A DNA stretch of 64,000 nucleotides from an uncultured Bacteroidales bacterium (lineage in GTDB: Bacteria > Bacteroidota > Bacteroidia > Bacteroidales > UBA932). Location of the stretch: contig ONOI01000001.1 in NCBI GenBank assembly GCA_900319375.1, positions 89,745-153,744 of the forward strand, given 5' to 3'. A program made the translations under genes and the position numbers. Of this stretch, positions 46,969 to 54,291 are shown one piece after another. Under the pieces are notes generated by a model. That model ran no database searches and was not told where the DNA came from. It saw only the letters and a list, made by a program, of their open reading frames with translations. How positions within the stretch are numbered: position 1 is the first letter of the stretch; every line of letters starts with the position of its first letter.

Positions 46969-48833
46969 AGATTGTTTATACCGTAGATTCCAAAGTCCGG
47001 ATCAGGCTCAGGCTGCCAGGTTCTTACATGGATAAGAGGCCTCGCCTGGTCTGAGATATCTACCAAAAGATACAGGTAACCGGAGTCACCGTAGTTGCTG
47101 GAGAAATAATCCTGCTTAACCTGAATGCCGTACAGATTGGTGTTGGTTCCTCGAGTAGTCTTAAGAACGCTTACGTTCGAGAACTTGAGGTTGATGTATT
47201 CCTTACTGCGGAAACTGCGCTCAAGATTCTTTATGTACTGAGCCTTAGTCTGGCGGTTGTACTCGAAGGCCTCGCCCTGGAGTTGAATTCCTCCTTCGAT
47301 CACTGTCCTGACCACCCTCTTTCCGGTGATGATAAGGGCGTCGTCGGAGAAGATGGACGAGATGTGGTCTATGTTCATCAGGGCAAATGCGGTCTTATAT
47401 CCCTCAAGGAAATTGATGAGGACCATCTTTGCGTCGTCTTCCCACTTTGTCTTACTTAGAATATCCTGCAGCGACTCCGACTCAAGACCGAAGGTAACGT
47501 CATTGATAAGGCCCTCACTGTTAAACGAAAACACTACATTCTCCATGAAAGATTTATAGTTGTTCCCGAAGGAGAACATCATCGGGATGCTTCTGCAGTA
47601 GACGTTTCCGTCGAAGTTGAGCAGTTTCACCGGGCCCCTCTTGATAACTCGTGCATTGCCGTAGTTAAGCAGGCGGGTATAGGTATCGAAGCCCTCTTTC
47701 GAGAAGAGATCGACACACGATTCATAGTCCTTTGCGATAAGGCCGTCGAGGACTCGGTTTATCGTACGAACGTAATAAGCGCTGTCCCTGACTTCGGAGA
47801 ACTTAGTATGGGCAAAGCCGCTGTTTACCTCGCGCGCGAGTTCATTCGCCGCGCTGGCTTCGATCGCTTCCTTCGCCTTTTTTATCTGCCGCCTGGTCTT
47901 CGGAACCTCGTCCTTCACCGGGATCCCGGTCTTGTATGCGTCTGCGAAACGTATTCGGCCGACCTCGCCGAGCGCGAGCTTCATCTCCGGATCGGAGATT
48001 GATTCGTCTTCGTAGGTATACTCGACCCTGACATCGACATTCCTTATGTCCATATTCGCCCGAAACTCGAACGGGCCGACCCCGTCGCGCGCCTGAAGGA
48101 CCCCGCTTTCCCCAAGGCCGTCGTTGACCGTGTAGTCCAGGGTAGTGACCGGCTCGCCTTCGAAGGTGACGTCGAACAGGCCGAGCAGGTTATCCTCAGG
48201 CGAACGGCCGGTGAACGTGAACTTTATCCCGTCCAGGATACGCTCTATCGCTGAGCGTGAGTACCACTGCGCCGGCTCGCCTCCGTATTCGGGCTGGTCT
48301 GCCGGAGGGAGTGTGCTGTTCAGCAGCAGCGCCCAATAGTTGTACTTCAGCGCCACGTCGAACTTCCTTTCGGCCTCGGCGTTCTCGGCGACCTTTAGCA
48401 TGCTCGTCACCTTGCCGGCGCGGGCATCATAGATGTCCTGCAGGTCCTTCTTCGAAAGGAAAGCCAGGGCATAGCCTGTTTTCTTGCGTTTGTCGTAGAA
48501 GGTTCTCGTCTCTACGAAACGAAGGGTTACGTCTGAAGAGAAGCTGACGCTGGAGGTGTATTCCGTCTCCGCCTGGCCGTTGACGTCGTGGTCCTTGAAC
48601 TGGGTTACTGTCTGGACATTGACCTTTATCTGGCTTGCAATGTCGCGGCGCGCCGCGGCCAGAAGAGCCTCGACACACTCAGCTCCTGACCCTCCGGCCT
48701 TATTCACCTCATGTTTGAGGGAATAATAATACTTCGGGGTCAGGTACTCATCCCACTCCGTAGGGTAGCCCTGAGAATACCCCGCGACTGAGAACAGAAC
48801 GCTCAGCGCGGCGGCGGCCAGTAACTTACGCAT
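46965..48833 (-). CDS. Secreted protein with LPP20-like N-terminus and NTF2-like C-terminus
   Basis: The 622-residue protein has a signal peptide (to about 20), then an LPP20-like domain (about 45-140: EALLAAARRDIASQIKVNV, VETRTFYDKRKKTGYALAFL). A middle region carries beta strands, and a C-terminal domain of about 150 residues (from SDDALIITGKRVV) resembles SnoaL/NTF2-like folds. The function is unknown; LPP20-like domains occur in envelope lipoproteins and adhesion-associated proteins. It is the second gene of the five-gene operon, 3 bp after the LPP20-like lipoprotein and overlapping the next gene by 4 bp. Confidence 0.7.
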   Translation of the reverse strand: MRKLLAAAALSVLFSVAGYSQGYPTEWDEYLTPKYYYSLKHEVNKAGGSGAECVEALLAAARRDIASQIKVNVQTVTQFKDHDVNGQAETEYTSSVSFSSDVTLRFVETRTFYDKRKKTGYALAFLSKKDLQDIYDARAGKVTSMLKVAENAEAERKFDVALKYNYWALLLNSTLPPADQPEYGGEPAQWYSRSAIERILDGIKFTFTGRSPEDNLLGLFDVTFEGEPVTTLDYTVNDGLGESGVLQARDGVGPFEFRANMDIRNVDVRVEYTYEDESISDPEMKLALGEVGRIRFADAYKTGIPVKDEVPKTRRQIKKAKEAIEASAANELAREVNSGFAHTKFSEVRDSAYYVRTINRVLDGLIAKDYESCVDLFSKEGFDTYTRLLNYGNARVIKRGPVKLLNFDGNVYCRSIPMMFSFGNNYKSFMENVVFSFNSEGLINDVTFGLESESLQDILSKTKWEDDAKMVLINFLEGYKTAFALMNIDHISSIFSDDALIITGKRVVRTVIEGGIQLQGEAFEYNRQTKAQYIKNLERSFRSKEYINLKFSNVSVLKTTRGTNTNLYGIQVKQDYFSSNYGDSGYLYLLVDISDQARPLIHVRTWQPEPDPDFGIYGINNL

Positions 48834-48836
48834 TGT

Positions 48837-49514
48837 TTACTCCTCGTCTTCGTCCTCTACCTGGAAGATAGTTCCGAGGATGTCTTTCTGAACCTTCTCG
48901 AAAGCCTTGAGTTCCTTAGTGGAGAGCTCCTTCGGTTTGTAGTTGAGGCAGTTTTTGTAGATCTTCTCCCAGTTCTTTGCGGGCATACCTACACGGGCCC
49001 AGATCTTATAGAGCTTGCTTTCCTGATCGAACTGGATTACGGTCTCGCCGAAGGGGGTGAAGCCCTGTACGGTACTGGTACTTACCTGAGAAAGATACCT
49101 GCTGAAGTCCTCGGTTGCGCGGGTTACGCGGGTGACTTCTTCCTCGCTTCCCTGATCTGTAATCTCGCTGATAGCGTCAGAAACCTTCTGGTCAATGTTC
49201 TTCACATTGAAAGTATTCGAGATCAGAGAGTAAGCGGCGCTGCGGGCCATCTCCTCCGCGATCCTCTGGTTCTGGGACTCGCCTACTGCGGTGAAGTAAA
49301 CGAAAGGAACTTCTACGATCTTACCGCTCTTGTAGCCTTCGCCCATTGCGTAGCCGAACTGCGACCAAGGGGCCTGGTTTACTGTTGTTCCCTCAACGGT
49401 TTCGGTCTGAGTTACCTCGCCGGGCTGAGGCTGAGTTGCTTTCTTGGAAGATCCGCAGGAAATAGCAGCGACCATTACTGCCGCCACTGCGATGATAGAA
49501 AGAATGCGTTTCAT
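48837..49514 (-). CDS. LPP20-like lipoprotein
   Basis: ATG 49514 gives a lipoprotein signal (lipobox AISC, Cys20). The 225-residue protein has conserved blocks SGKIVEVPFVYFTAVGES, QNQRIAEEMARSAAYSLIS and GETVIQFDQESKLYKIWARV. The same blocks occur, shortened, in the lipoprotein at 50319-50705, so the two are paralogues; the longer one has about 50 extra residues before GET. The role is unknown. It heads the five-gene PEGA/transglutaminase operon and has a -7 box at 49551-49558. The first codons and leader are copied in front of the gene at 50273. Confidence 0.75.
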   Translation of the reverse strand: MKRILSIIAVAAVMVAAISCGSSKKATQPQPGEVTQTETVEGTTVNQAPWSQFGYAMGEGYKSGKIVEVPFVYFTAVGESQNQRIAEEMARSAAYSLISNTFNVKNIDQKVSDAISEITDQGSEEEVTRVTRATEDFSRYLSQVSTSTVQGFTPFGETVIQFDQESKLYKIWARVGMPAKNWEKIYKNCLNYKPKELSTKELKAFEKVQKDILGTIFQVEDEDEE

Positions 49515-49558
49515 AAGTGTGTTATTTAGTTTTAATATGTTGTCGGTTTTCAAATATA
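49486..49558. repeat. Duplicated leader and signal-peptide start, copy A
   Basis: This 73-bp segment matches 50245-50317 at 67 positions. It covers the first codons of the LPP20-like lipoprotein, its leader and its -7 box. Copy A keeps an intact -7 box, ATG and lipoprotein signal. Confidence 0.85.
49551..49558 (-). promoter_or_regulatory. -7 box of the five-gene envelope operon
   Basis: The minus strand reads TATATTTG, 36 nt before ATG 49514, giving a leader of about 30 nt. No -33 TTTG lies 19 nt upstream. The terminator of the preceding gene begins 23 bp beyond. Confidence 0.55.
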
Positions 49559-49580
49559 CTTCTTTTTTCTTATTTCCAAT

Positions 49581-49612
49581 AAAAAGAGAACGACTCTTCA
49601 GCCGTTCTCCTT
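49581..49612 (-). terminator. Terminator of the 49629 lipoprotein gene, copy of the acpP terminator
   Basis: The minus strand forms a 10-bp stem (one G-U pair, loop GAAG) followed by five T residues, 17 bp after the stop at 49629. All 32 bp are identical to 50722-50753 behind acpP, so this is a duplicated terminator. Confidence 0.85.
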
Positions 49613-49628
49613 GTACGCGTTTCCGATA

Positions 49629-50273
49629 TCATTCGTCCAGAATAATTATCTCTGGCGGGTTATACATGAATCGGCAAGTAATCGTCCTCTCCTTTCCTGT
49701 AAGGGTTAGCACGAATACGCTATTTTGAGGAGGGGTATGGTCGGCGTCAAATTCAATATTGCCGCGTAGACCGACAAGGTCCCAATCTGACAAATTGACG
49801 TCTGCCAAACTACAAAATTTTGTTGTAGGAAGCTCGGGCCATGGAATTGAATCGAAATTAGCGTAAGTCTCATACTTTACCTTTACATACGGATTCCATG
49901 TTTCGCCAGGCTCAATTCCATACCATTTGTCCTCGCATGAAATATTAATGCTTGTCAATCTACAAATGTATGGAGCATTAGGCTGCTCATCCCTATATCC
50001 TCCTTTATTATCCCCCAGTTCTTCCCGAATCTGCTTCACCTCCTCATAAGAGTATCTGCCGGACCGGTCAAATTCCCACGACATCCCTCTTGTGCCATAA
50101 GGTTGGGACAGTGTTATCTTCTTGGGGTAAAAGAAATCATCGAAATAATATGACCAATAACTACCTGTTCCAGGAAGTGGAAGGTTCTGCTCGGATGTGC
50201 CCTCATTATTGGGTTTACATCCGCAAAAAACAGCCCCCGAAACGACTGCGATGATAGAAAGAATGCGTTTCAC
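49629..50273 (-). CDS. Hypothetical lipoprotein with GTG start
   Basis: The 214-residue product begins with GTG 50273; the first ten codons match those of the LPP20-like lipoprotein (KRILSIIAV), where the same position is ATG. The lipobox is FCGC (Cys19). The mature part is not LPP20-like: it has a Trp/Tyr-rich start (GTGSYWSYYFDDFFYP), two Cys (in YICRL and ISCEDK) and a beta-rich end (VFVLTLTGKERTITCRF). No family was recognised with confidence. The copied -7 box in front of it is damaged, so it is probably read through from the gene at 50705. A copied terminator follows. Confidence 0.7.
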   Translation of the reverse strand: MKRILSIIAVVSGAVFCGCKPNNEGTSEQNLPLPGTGSYWSYYFDDFFYPKKITLSQPYGTRGMSWEFDRSGRYSYEEVKQIREELGDNKGGYRDEQPNAPYICRLTSINISCEDKWYGIEPGETWNPYVKVKYETYANFDSIPWPELPTTKFCSLADVNLSDWDLVGLRGNIEFDADHTPPQNSVFVLTLTGKERTITCRFMYNPPEIIILDE

Positions 50274-50317
50274 AAGTGTGTTATTTAGTTTTAATATGTT
50301 GCCAGTCTTCGAAGATA
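50245..50317. repeat. Duplicated leader and signal-peptide start, copy B
   Basis: This segment matches 49486-49558 at 67 of 73 positions. Differences include ATG to GTG at the start codon and two changes in the -7 box (TATATTTG became TATCTTCG), which should disable it. It begins inside the 49629 gene and ends 1 bp before the stop codon of the upstream lipoprotein gene. Confidence 0.85.
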
Positions 50318-50318
50318 A

Positions 50319-50705
50319 TCATTTCTTTTTATATCTGTCGATATTCTGCCTTGGAACCCCGACTCTTAAGTATACCGTATAGAGTTTGCTGTCTTCATCG
50401 AAGCGGATTATCGTTTCGCCGACACGGGTTACGCCGCTTAGTTTCGCTCTGTCTTTCCTGAACGCCTCTGCCATCCTGGCCTTAGCATCAGCTTCGGCTT
50501 TCGACTCTGCCTGACTCCGGATAGTAGATTGACCGATACCGATGAAACAGGAGTATTCCACCTCCACGATCTTACCGTCCAGATACGTGTCCATTTTCTC
50601 ATAACTGAACTCCGGCCACGGATCGTCCAGGTTGAGCTTTTTATGTGAAGCGCCGCATCCGGTAAGGATCATCGCTATTGAAAGTATGGTTATCAGCCGT
50701 TTCAT
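50319..50705 (-). CDS. Short LPP20-like lipoprotein
   Basis: The 128-residue lipoprotein (lipobox LTGC, Cys17) shares DGKIVEVEYSCFIGIGQS and GETIIRFDEDSKLYTVYLRVG with the protein at 48837-49514 but lacks its middle segment, so it is a shortened paralogue. A helical Ala/Glu/Lys stretch (QAESKAEADAKARMAEAF) is typical of LPP20-like domains. It has a -7 box 5 nt before the ATG and sits behind the acpP terminator. The GTG lipoprotein follows after 45 bp. Confidence 0.75.
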   Translation of the reverse strand: MKRLITILSIAMILTGCGASHKKLNLDDPWPEFSYEKMDTYLDGKIVEVEYSCFIGIGQSTIRSQAESKAEADAKARMAEAFRKDRAKLSGVTRVGETIIRFDEDSKLYTVYLRVGVPRQNIDRYKKK

Positions 50706-50710
50706 GCCCT

Positions 50711-50718
50711 CAAATATA
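50711..50718 (-). promoter_or_regulatory. -7 box of the short LPP20-like lipoprotein gene
   Basis: The minus strand reads TATATTTG, 5 nt before ATG 50705. This gives an almost leaderless message. The acpP terminator T-tract begins 3 bp upstream, leaving no room for a -33 element. Confidence 0.55.
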
Positions 50719-50721
50719 CAA

Positions 50722-50753
50722 AAAAAGAGAACGACTCTTCAGCCGTTCTCCTT
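50722..50753 (-). terminator. Terminator of acpP
   Basis: The minus strand forms a 10-bp stem (50741-50750 with 50727-50736, one G-U pair) with loop GAAG and a T-run, 23 bp after the acpP stop. An identical 32-bp copy is at 49581-49612. Confidence 0.88.
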
Positions 50754-50775
50754 ATAGGTTTGTTGCGATTAAGAA

Positions 50776-51018
50776 TTAACCGAGCTTCTCGGCGACCTTG
50801 TCGCAAGCGTCCTTTACAGTCGAGATGTTAGCAGTCTCCTCATCGGGAATCTTGATGCCGAACACCTTCTCGAACTCCATAAGAAGTTCTACAGTGTCGA
50901 GAGAATCTGCTCCCAGATCATTTGTGAAATTTGCGGTCTCTGTAACCTCAGAAGGTTCTACACCGAGTTTGTCAACGATGATAGCCTGAACCTTTTTTAC
51001 GATTTCAGCGTACTCCAT
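50776..51018 (-). CDS. acpP: Acyl carrier protein
   Basis: The 80-residue acidic protein has the phosphopantetheine site [20 protein letters not shown], with Ser39 as the modified residue. It carries acyl chains in fatty-acid synthesis. The usual neighbour fabF is missing; the gene stands alone between a canonical promoter and its own terminator. Confidence 0.98.
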   Translation of the reverse strand: MEYAEIVKKVQAIIVDKLGVEPSEVTETANFTNDLGADSLDTVELLMEFEKVFGIKIPDEETANISTVKDACDKVAEKLG

Positions 51019-51078
51019 TGTGATTTAAATTTTAGTAGTTTGTATTTTTTAACTCTTTCTTTCTAACCGATTGAACTG

Positions 51079-51109
51079 CAAAGTTAGTTAAATTTTTTAT
51101 TATCCCAAA
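51079..51109 (-). promoter_or_regulatory. Promoter of acpP
   Basis: The minus strand reads TTTG (51109-51106), 19 nt, TAACTTTG (51086-51079), an exact match to the Bacteroidota consensus. The leader would be about 54 nt. Confidence 0.85.
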
Positions 51110-51141
51110 TCCGCCCCGCTTCCCCTCACGTCCGAATATAT

Positions 51142-51253
51142 ATTCTGAGCCCCCGGTATGGCCTCCGCACTCATTTCCGCCAAACTGCCGTCCCGACAAC
51201 TTGCCCCACACCATGTTCTAGTAAGGGTGAGGTTTGCGCCTAAGGCCGAAATC
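51142..51253. repeat. First pair of degenerate 72-73 bp repeat units
   Basis: The motif (A/G)TTCT followed by a G/C-rich box recurs at 51142 and 51215, 73 bp apart. The second copy (TTCTAGTAAGGGTG, then AAGGCCGAAATC) resembles the unit at 51488 (TTCTGGTAGGGGTG, then AAGGCCGAAATC). The similarity is lower than in the second pair. Confidence 0.45.
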
Positions 51254-51294
51254 GGCCATAGCCGTCCCGCTCACCTATCCCTGGATACCTTCTG

Positions 51295-51310
51295 CAAGGG
51301 GCGCCCCTTG
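51295..51310. repeat. 16-bp perfect palindrome
   Basis: CAAGGGGCGCCCCTTG is self-complementary over its full length. It could be a protein-binding site or a hairpin without a loop; nothing nearby identifies a binder. Confidence 0.6.
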
Positions 51311-51378
51311 AGGCTACCTGGCGGAAACACTCATTCCGTCGGAAATACGCCCTCGATCTTCGCCGGCAACAAGAAGAA

Positions 51379-51522
51379 TCGCCAAGATGAAGCCAGGCGA
51401 TATGCCGTACAGCATATTCTGAGAGGGGTATGCTGGCTTCATACGACGAAATCGGCATGTGAAGCCAGGCCGAAGCCCTCAGAGGCCATTCTGGTAGGGG
51501 TGGTCTGGCTTCATCTTGGCGA
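51379..51522. repeat. Nested inverted and direct repeats, two 56-bp units
   Basis: An 18-bp perfect inverted repeat (51379-51396 with 51505-51522) encloses two 56-bp units at 51387-51442 and 51459-51514, identical at 39 of 56 positions and spaced 72 bp. Each unit begins with (A/G)TGAAGCCAG and ends with CTGGCTTCAT, so each can fold as a hairpin. Differences fall in the inner part. Confidence 0.8.
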
Positions 51523-51631
51523 AAAGGCCGAAATCCGCGCCAAAAGCGCCTCAATCGGCGCCGGAAAGGGGAAAAACGGAGCGATCCGCGCCAAAAACCC
51601 GGAAATAGGCGCCGCACAGCCGAAAACTTCG

Positions 51632-51663
51632 TACTACTCTGCGGAAATTCCCGCAGAGTAGTA
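51632..51663. terminator. Hairpin resembling the 21396 terminator, possible end of pnuC transcript
   Basis: A perfect 13-bp stem with a 6-nt loop; its 12-bp core is identical to that of the terminator at 21396-21429. It has no good T-tract on either side, so termination is uncertain. It lies about 75 bp after the pnuC stop. A weaker 7-bp hairpin (51697-51703 with 51719-51725) lies in between. Confidence 0.5.
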
Positions 51664-51736
51664 GCAACTTTCTGCCAAGTAGCTCTGAAAAGCATAGTCT
51701 CCCAGCGAAAAAACAGTAGGGAGACGACGAAATAAT

Positions 51737-52507
51737 TTATGCTTCCGGTTTGCTGAGTTTCCACCAGATGCGGACTCCGTTGATGCCGTTGATAAGGTAG
51801 AAAGAGTATTTTACCAGAGGGATGATGGCGTAACTGGCAGAAGGGTCGTGGATAAGGATTCCGGCCCACATCACTATCGAAGAGATATTGACCAGCAGCC
51901 AGAGATACCACTGCTCCATATAGGCGAATGCGCCCATCGCGAAGGCGACTATATTGGCCGTTGTGATGAGTGCGTCGAGAATAATTTTTCCGGCAGAAAG
52001 ATCCGAGCCCGACTTAGAAAGGGCGAACCAGGAGATGACGGCAGCGAGAGCGAACACCCCGACGAAAATGCCACCGAATTTCAGCCATTCAGAACCCTTG
52101 CCGATACGCTGGGCCTTGACCTGCTTTTTCGCTCCCGCTCCCTTTTTCCGCCATTGGAAGAATCCCACGAACTCCATCGGAATCATATACAGGACATGGA
52201 GAAGGAACTGCGAAGGATTCTTGCTGTCGAAAAGAATATAGGAGTAGATTGCCACGTCAATCAAGCCGAAAAGGAAGGTCCAGATCGAGCCGTTGGCAGA
52301 ACATACAGTACTGGCCACTCCGGCGAGAGCCCCCACGGCGGTAAGCAGAAGCAACAGCACCCGCGACTCCGAGAGAGACTGCACGAACAGGCCCCAATCT
52401 GTAATTCCCAAGTCGCGCATCTTCGCAAGACACGAAAGCACTACACAGATCGACATCCCAGCAAGGATGAAGACGTTGAACCATTTATTGAATTTCTCTT
52501 CGTTCAT
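51737..52507 (-). CDS. pnuC: Nicotinamide riboside transporter PnuC-like
   Basis: The 256-residue inner-membrane protein has about 8 spans and PnuC blocks YMIPMEFVGFFQWRKKG and EQWYLWLLVNISSIVMW, whose aromatic residues line the substrate site. It admits nicotinamide riboside (or, in some relatives, thiamine or riboflavin precursors) by facilitated diffusion. No riboswitch or salvage kinase is nearby to settle the substrate. The start overlaps the uvrC stop by 4 bp, so it is the third gene of the tlpA-uvrC-pnuC operon. Confidence 0.9.
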   Translation of the reverse strand: MNEEKFNKWFNVFILAGMSICVVLSCLAKMRDLGITDWGLFVQSLSESRVLLLLLTAVGALAGVASTVCSANGSIWTFLFGLIDVAIYSYILFDSKNPSQFLLHVLYMIPMEFVGFFQWRKKGAGAKKQVKAQRIGKGSEWLKFGGIFVGVFALAAVISWFALSKSGSDLSAGKIILDALITTANIVAFAMGAFAYMEQWYLWLLVNISSIVMWAGILIHDPSASYAIIPLVKYSFYLINGINGVRIWWKLSKPEA

Positions 52508-54291
52508 TTCAGTTTTTCTTTAATTGTCGAGGCGAGCTTAGGGCCGACGAGCGCGGCGAGGTCGGCCTCTGAGGCGGCGGCGATTCGGGCGACGCTGCCG
52601 AAGCGCAGCAGCAGGCGCTGCTGCGTACGCTCGCCGACTCCCGGGATATCGTCGAGCACGGAATGGACCTGCGACTTGCGCCGTAGGCTACGGTGGAAGG
52701 TAATGCCGAAGCGGTGAGCTTCGTCGCGAATATGGGTTATCACCCTGAATGCCTGCGAGTTGCGGTCGAGGAACAGCGGATACGGATCCCCCATCCGGAT
52801 GATTTCCTCCAGCCTCTCAGCCAGACCGACTATCGTAAAGCGTCCTTCGAGTCCCAGTTCCTGAATCGCCTGCCAGGCGTAATTGAGCTGGCCCTTGCCG
52901 CCGTCGATTACGACCAGCTGGGGCAGATCGTCGGGGGCCTCGGCCAGCATGCGGGAATAACGGCGGTTCACAACCTCTTTCATGGTCGCATAATCGTTCG
53001 CGCCCACGACTGTCTTTATCTTGAACTTCCGGTAGTCCTTCTTCGACGGGAGCCCCCCGCGGAACACGACGCACGCGCCGACCGGGTTGGTTCCCAGGAT
53101 ATTCGAGTTATCGAAGCACTCGATATGTTCCGGAAGTTCCTTCATCCCGAGCGCGTCGCGAATCTCCTCCAGAGCCTTTTTCCTGAACTGCTCCGGATCG
53201 GTCTTCTCCAGCTGTCTCAGCGAATTGAAATGGAACTCCTTCGCATTCTTCGCGCTTAGTTCAAGCAGCGCGAGCTTGTCGCCGCGAGAAGGAATCTTAA
53301 ACTCCACTCCCTCTATCTCCACATCCGGCATAAAAGGCACTATCACCTCCCTTGACAGCTCCCCGAACTGCGACTCGATCTCAGCGATAAAGGCGCTCAG
53401 CATCGACTCGCGGCTCTCCTCGATCTTACTCTTGAGCGACAGATTCAGCGACTGGATCACCGCCCCGCCGCGAATGCGCATATAATTGCCCCATGCGGAA
53501 AAATTGTTTTCGAAATCCAGCGAGAAGACATCGGCGTCCACATCGCGGGCAGCCTGAATGACGCTCTTTGAGTAGTGTTCATTCAGCACGTCCAACTTTT
53601 CCTTGCATTCCTGCGCCGTCTCAAAATCGAGCTCGGCCGCGGCCTGGTTCATACGCGCGGTATACTCGCGGATGAGCGCTGCGGTATCTCCCTTGAGGAT
53701 GCGGACTATCTCTTCGATATCTCGGGCATATTCTTCCTGGGAATAGGCTCCGATGCAGGGGCCCTTACACTTCCCGATATGGAAATCAAGGCAGGGACGG
53801 TATTTGTGGCGAAGTATCGCCTCCGAATCTATCTTATACTTGCAGGACCTCAGGGGGTACGCGGACCCGAAAAAATCTACCAGTGCATGGGCATGGCGGG
53901 CGGAACTGTAAGGCCCGAAATAGCGGGCGCCCTTAGTCACTCGGCGGGTAATGAACACCCGCGGAAAGGGCTCGTCTGTAACGCATATCCATGGATAGGT
54001 TTTCGAATCCTTTAATAATATATTGTACTTCGGCTTGTACTGCTTGATAAGATTGTTTTCAAGCAGAAGGGCATCTGCCTCCGAATCTACTACCGAATAC
54101 TGAGCGTCCGCAATCTTGCTTACAAGGACGCGGGTCTTCGCGTTCAGCCTTTCGGGCGCCACAAAGTATTGCGCGACCCGTTTATGGAGATCCTTAGCCT
54201 TGCCTACATAGATAACCGTTCCCTCGGAATCGTAATAACGATAGACTCCGGGGGAATGCGGAAACAGTGCTATTTTTTCTCTAACGTCCAA
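52504..54291 (-). CDS. uvrC: Excinuclease ABC subunit C
   Basis: The 595-residue protein has a GIY-YIG nuclease domain (about 10-95, SPGVYRYYDSEGTVIYVGKA), a UVR domain (about 200-235), an RNase H-like endonuclease domain with IECFDNSNILGTNPVG and VVIDGGKGQL, and a C-terminal helix-hairpin-helix region (DDIPGVGERTQQRLLLRFG). It makes the two incisions in nucleotide excision repair. It overlaps tlpA-like upstream by 11 bp and pnuC downstream by 4 bp. Confidence 0.98.
   Translation of the reverse strand: MDVREKIALFPHSPGVYRYYDSEGTVIYVGKAKDLHKRVAQYFVAPERLNAKTRVLVSKIADAQYSVVDSEADALLLENNLIKQYKPKYNILLKDSKTYPWICVTDEPFPRVFITRRVTKGARYFGPYSSARHAHALVDFFGSAYPLRSCKYKIDSEAILRHKYRPCLDFHIGKCKGPCIGAYSQEEYARDIEEIVRILKGDTAALIREYTARMNQAAAELDFETAQECKEKLDVLNEHYSKSVIQAARDVDADVFSLDFENNFSAWGNYMRIRGGAVIQSLNLSLKSKIEESRESMLSAFIAEIESQFGELSREVIVPFMPDVEIEGVEFKIPSRGDKLALLELSAKNAKEFHFNSLRQLEKTDPEQFRKKALEEIRDALGMKELPEHIECFDNSNILGTNPVGACVVFRGGLPSKKDYRKFKIKTVVGANDYATMKEVVNRRYSRMLAEAPDDLPQLVVIDGGKGQLNYAWQAIQELGLEGRFTIVGLAERLEEIIRMGDPYPLFLDRNSQAFRVITHIRDEAHRFGITFHRSLRRKSQVHSVLDDIPGVGERTQQRLLLRFGSVARIAAASEADLAALVGPKLASTIKEKLK

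Larger units (their letters stand above)
51110..51736. other. Repeat-rich intergenic stretch without a credible gene
   Basis: Between the acpP promoter and the pnuC stop lie about 630 bp. Open frames exist on both strands (51158-51661 plus, and a minus frame running into pnuC), but neither looks like a protein family and both owe their length to short inverted repeats. The stretch contains four degenerate units with 72-73 bp spacing, an 18-bp inverted repeat, a 16-bp palindrome and a strong hairpin at its right end. It may be a structured RNA, a decayed mobile repeat or a recombination site. Confidence 0.6.

Noticed and set aside
51137-51545. CRISPR array or integron attC sites
   Set aside because: Only four degenerate units with no conserved short repeat and no spacers; neither cas genes nor attC core sites (RYYYAAC/GTTRRRY pairs) were found.
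51158-51911. Two opposed open frames with WLH-type 24-residue repeats
   Set aside because: Both arise from palindromic 72-bp DNA repeats read in either direction; no signal peptide, family match or promoter supports either, and the minus frame runs into pnuC in another frame.
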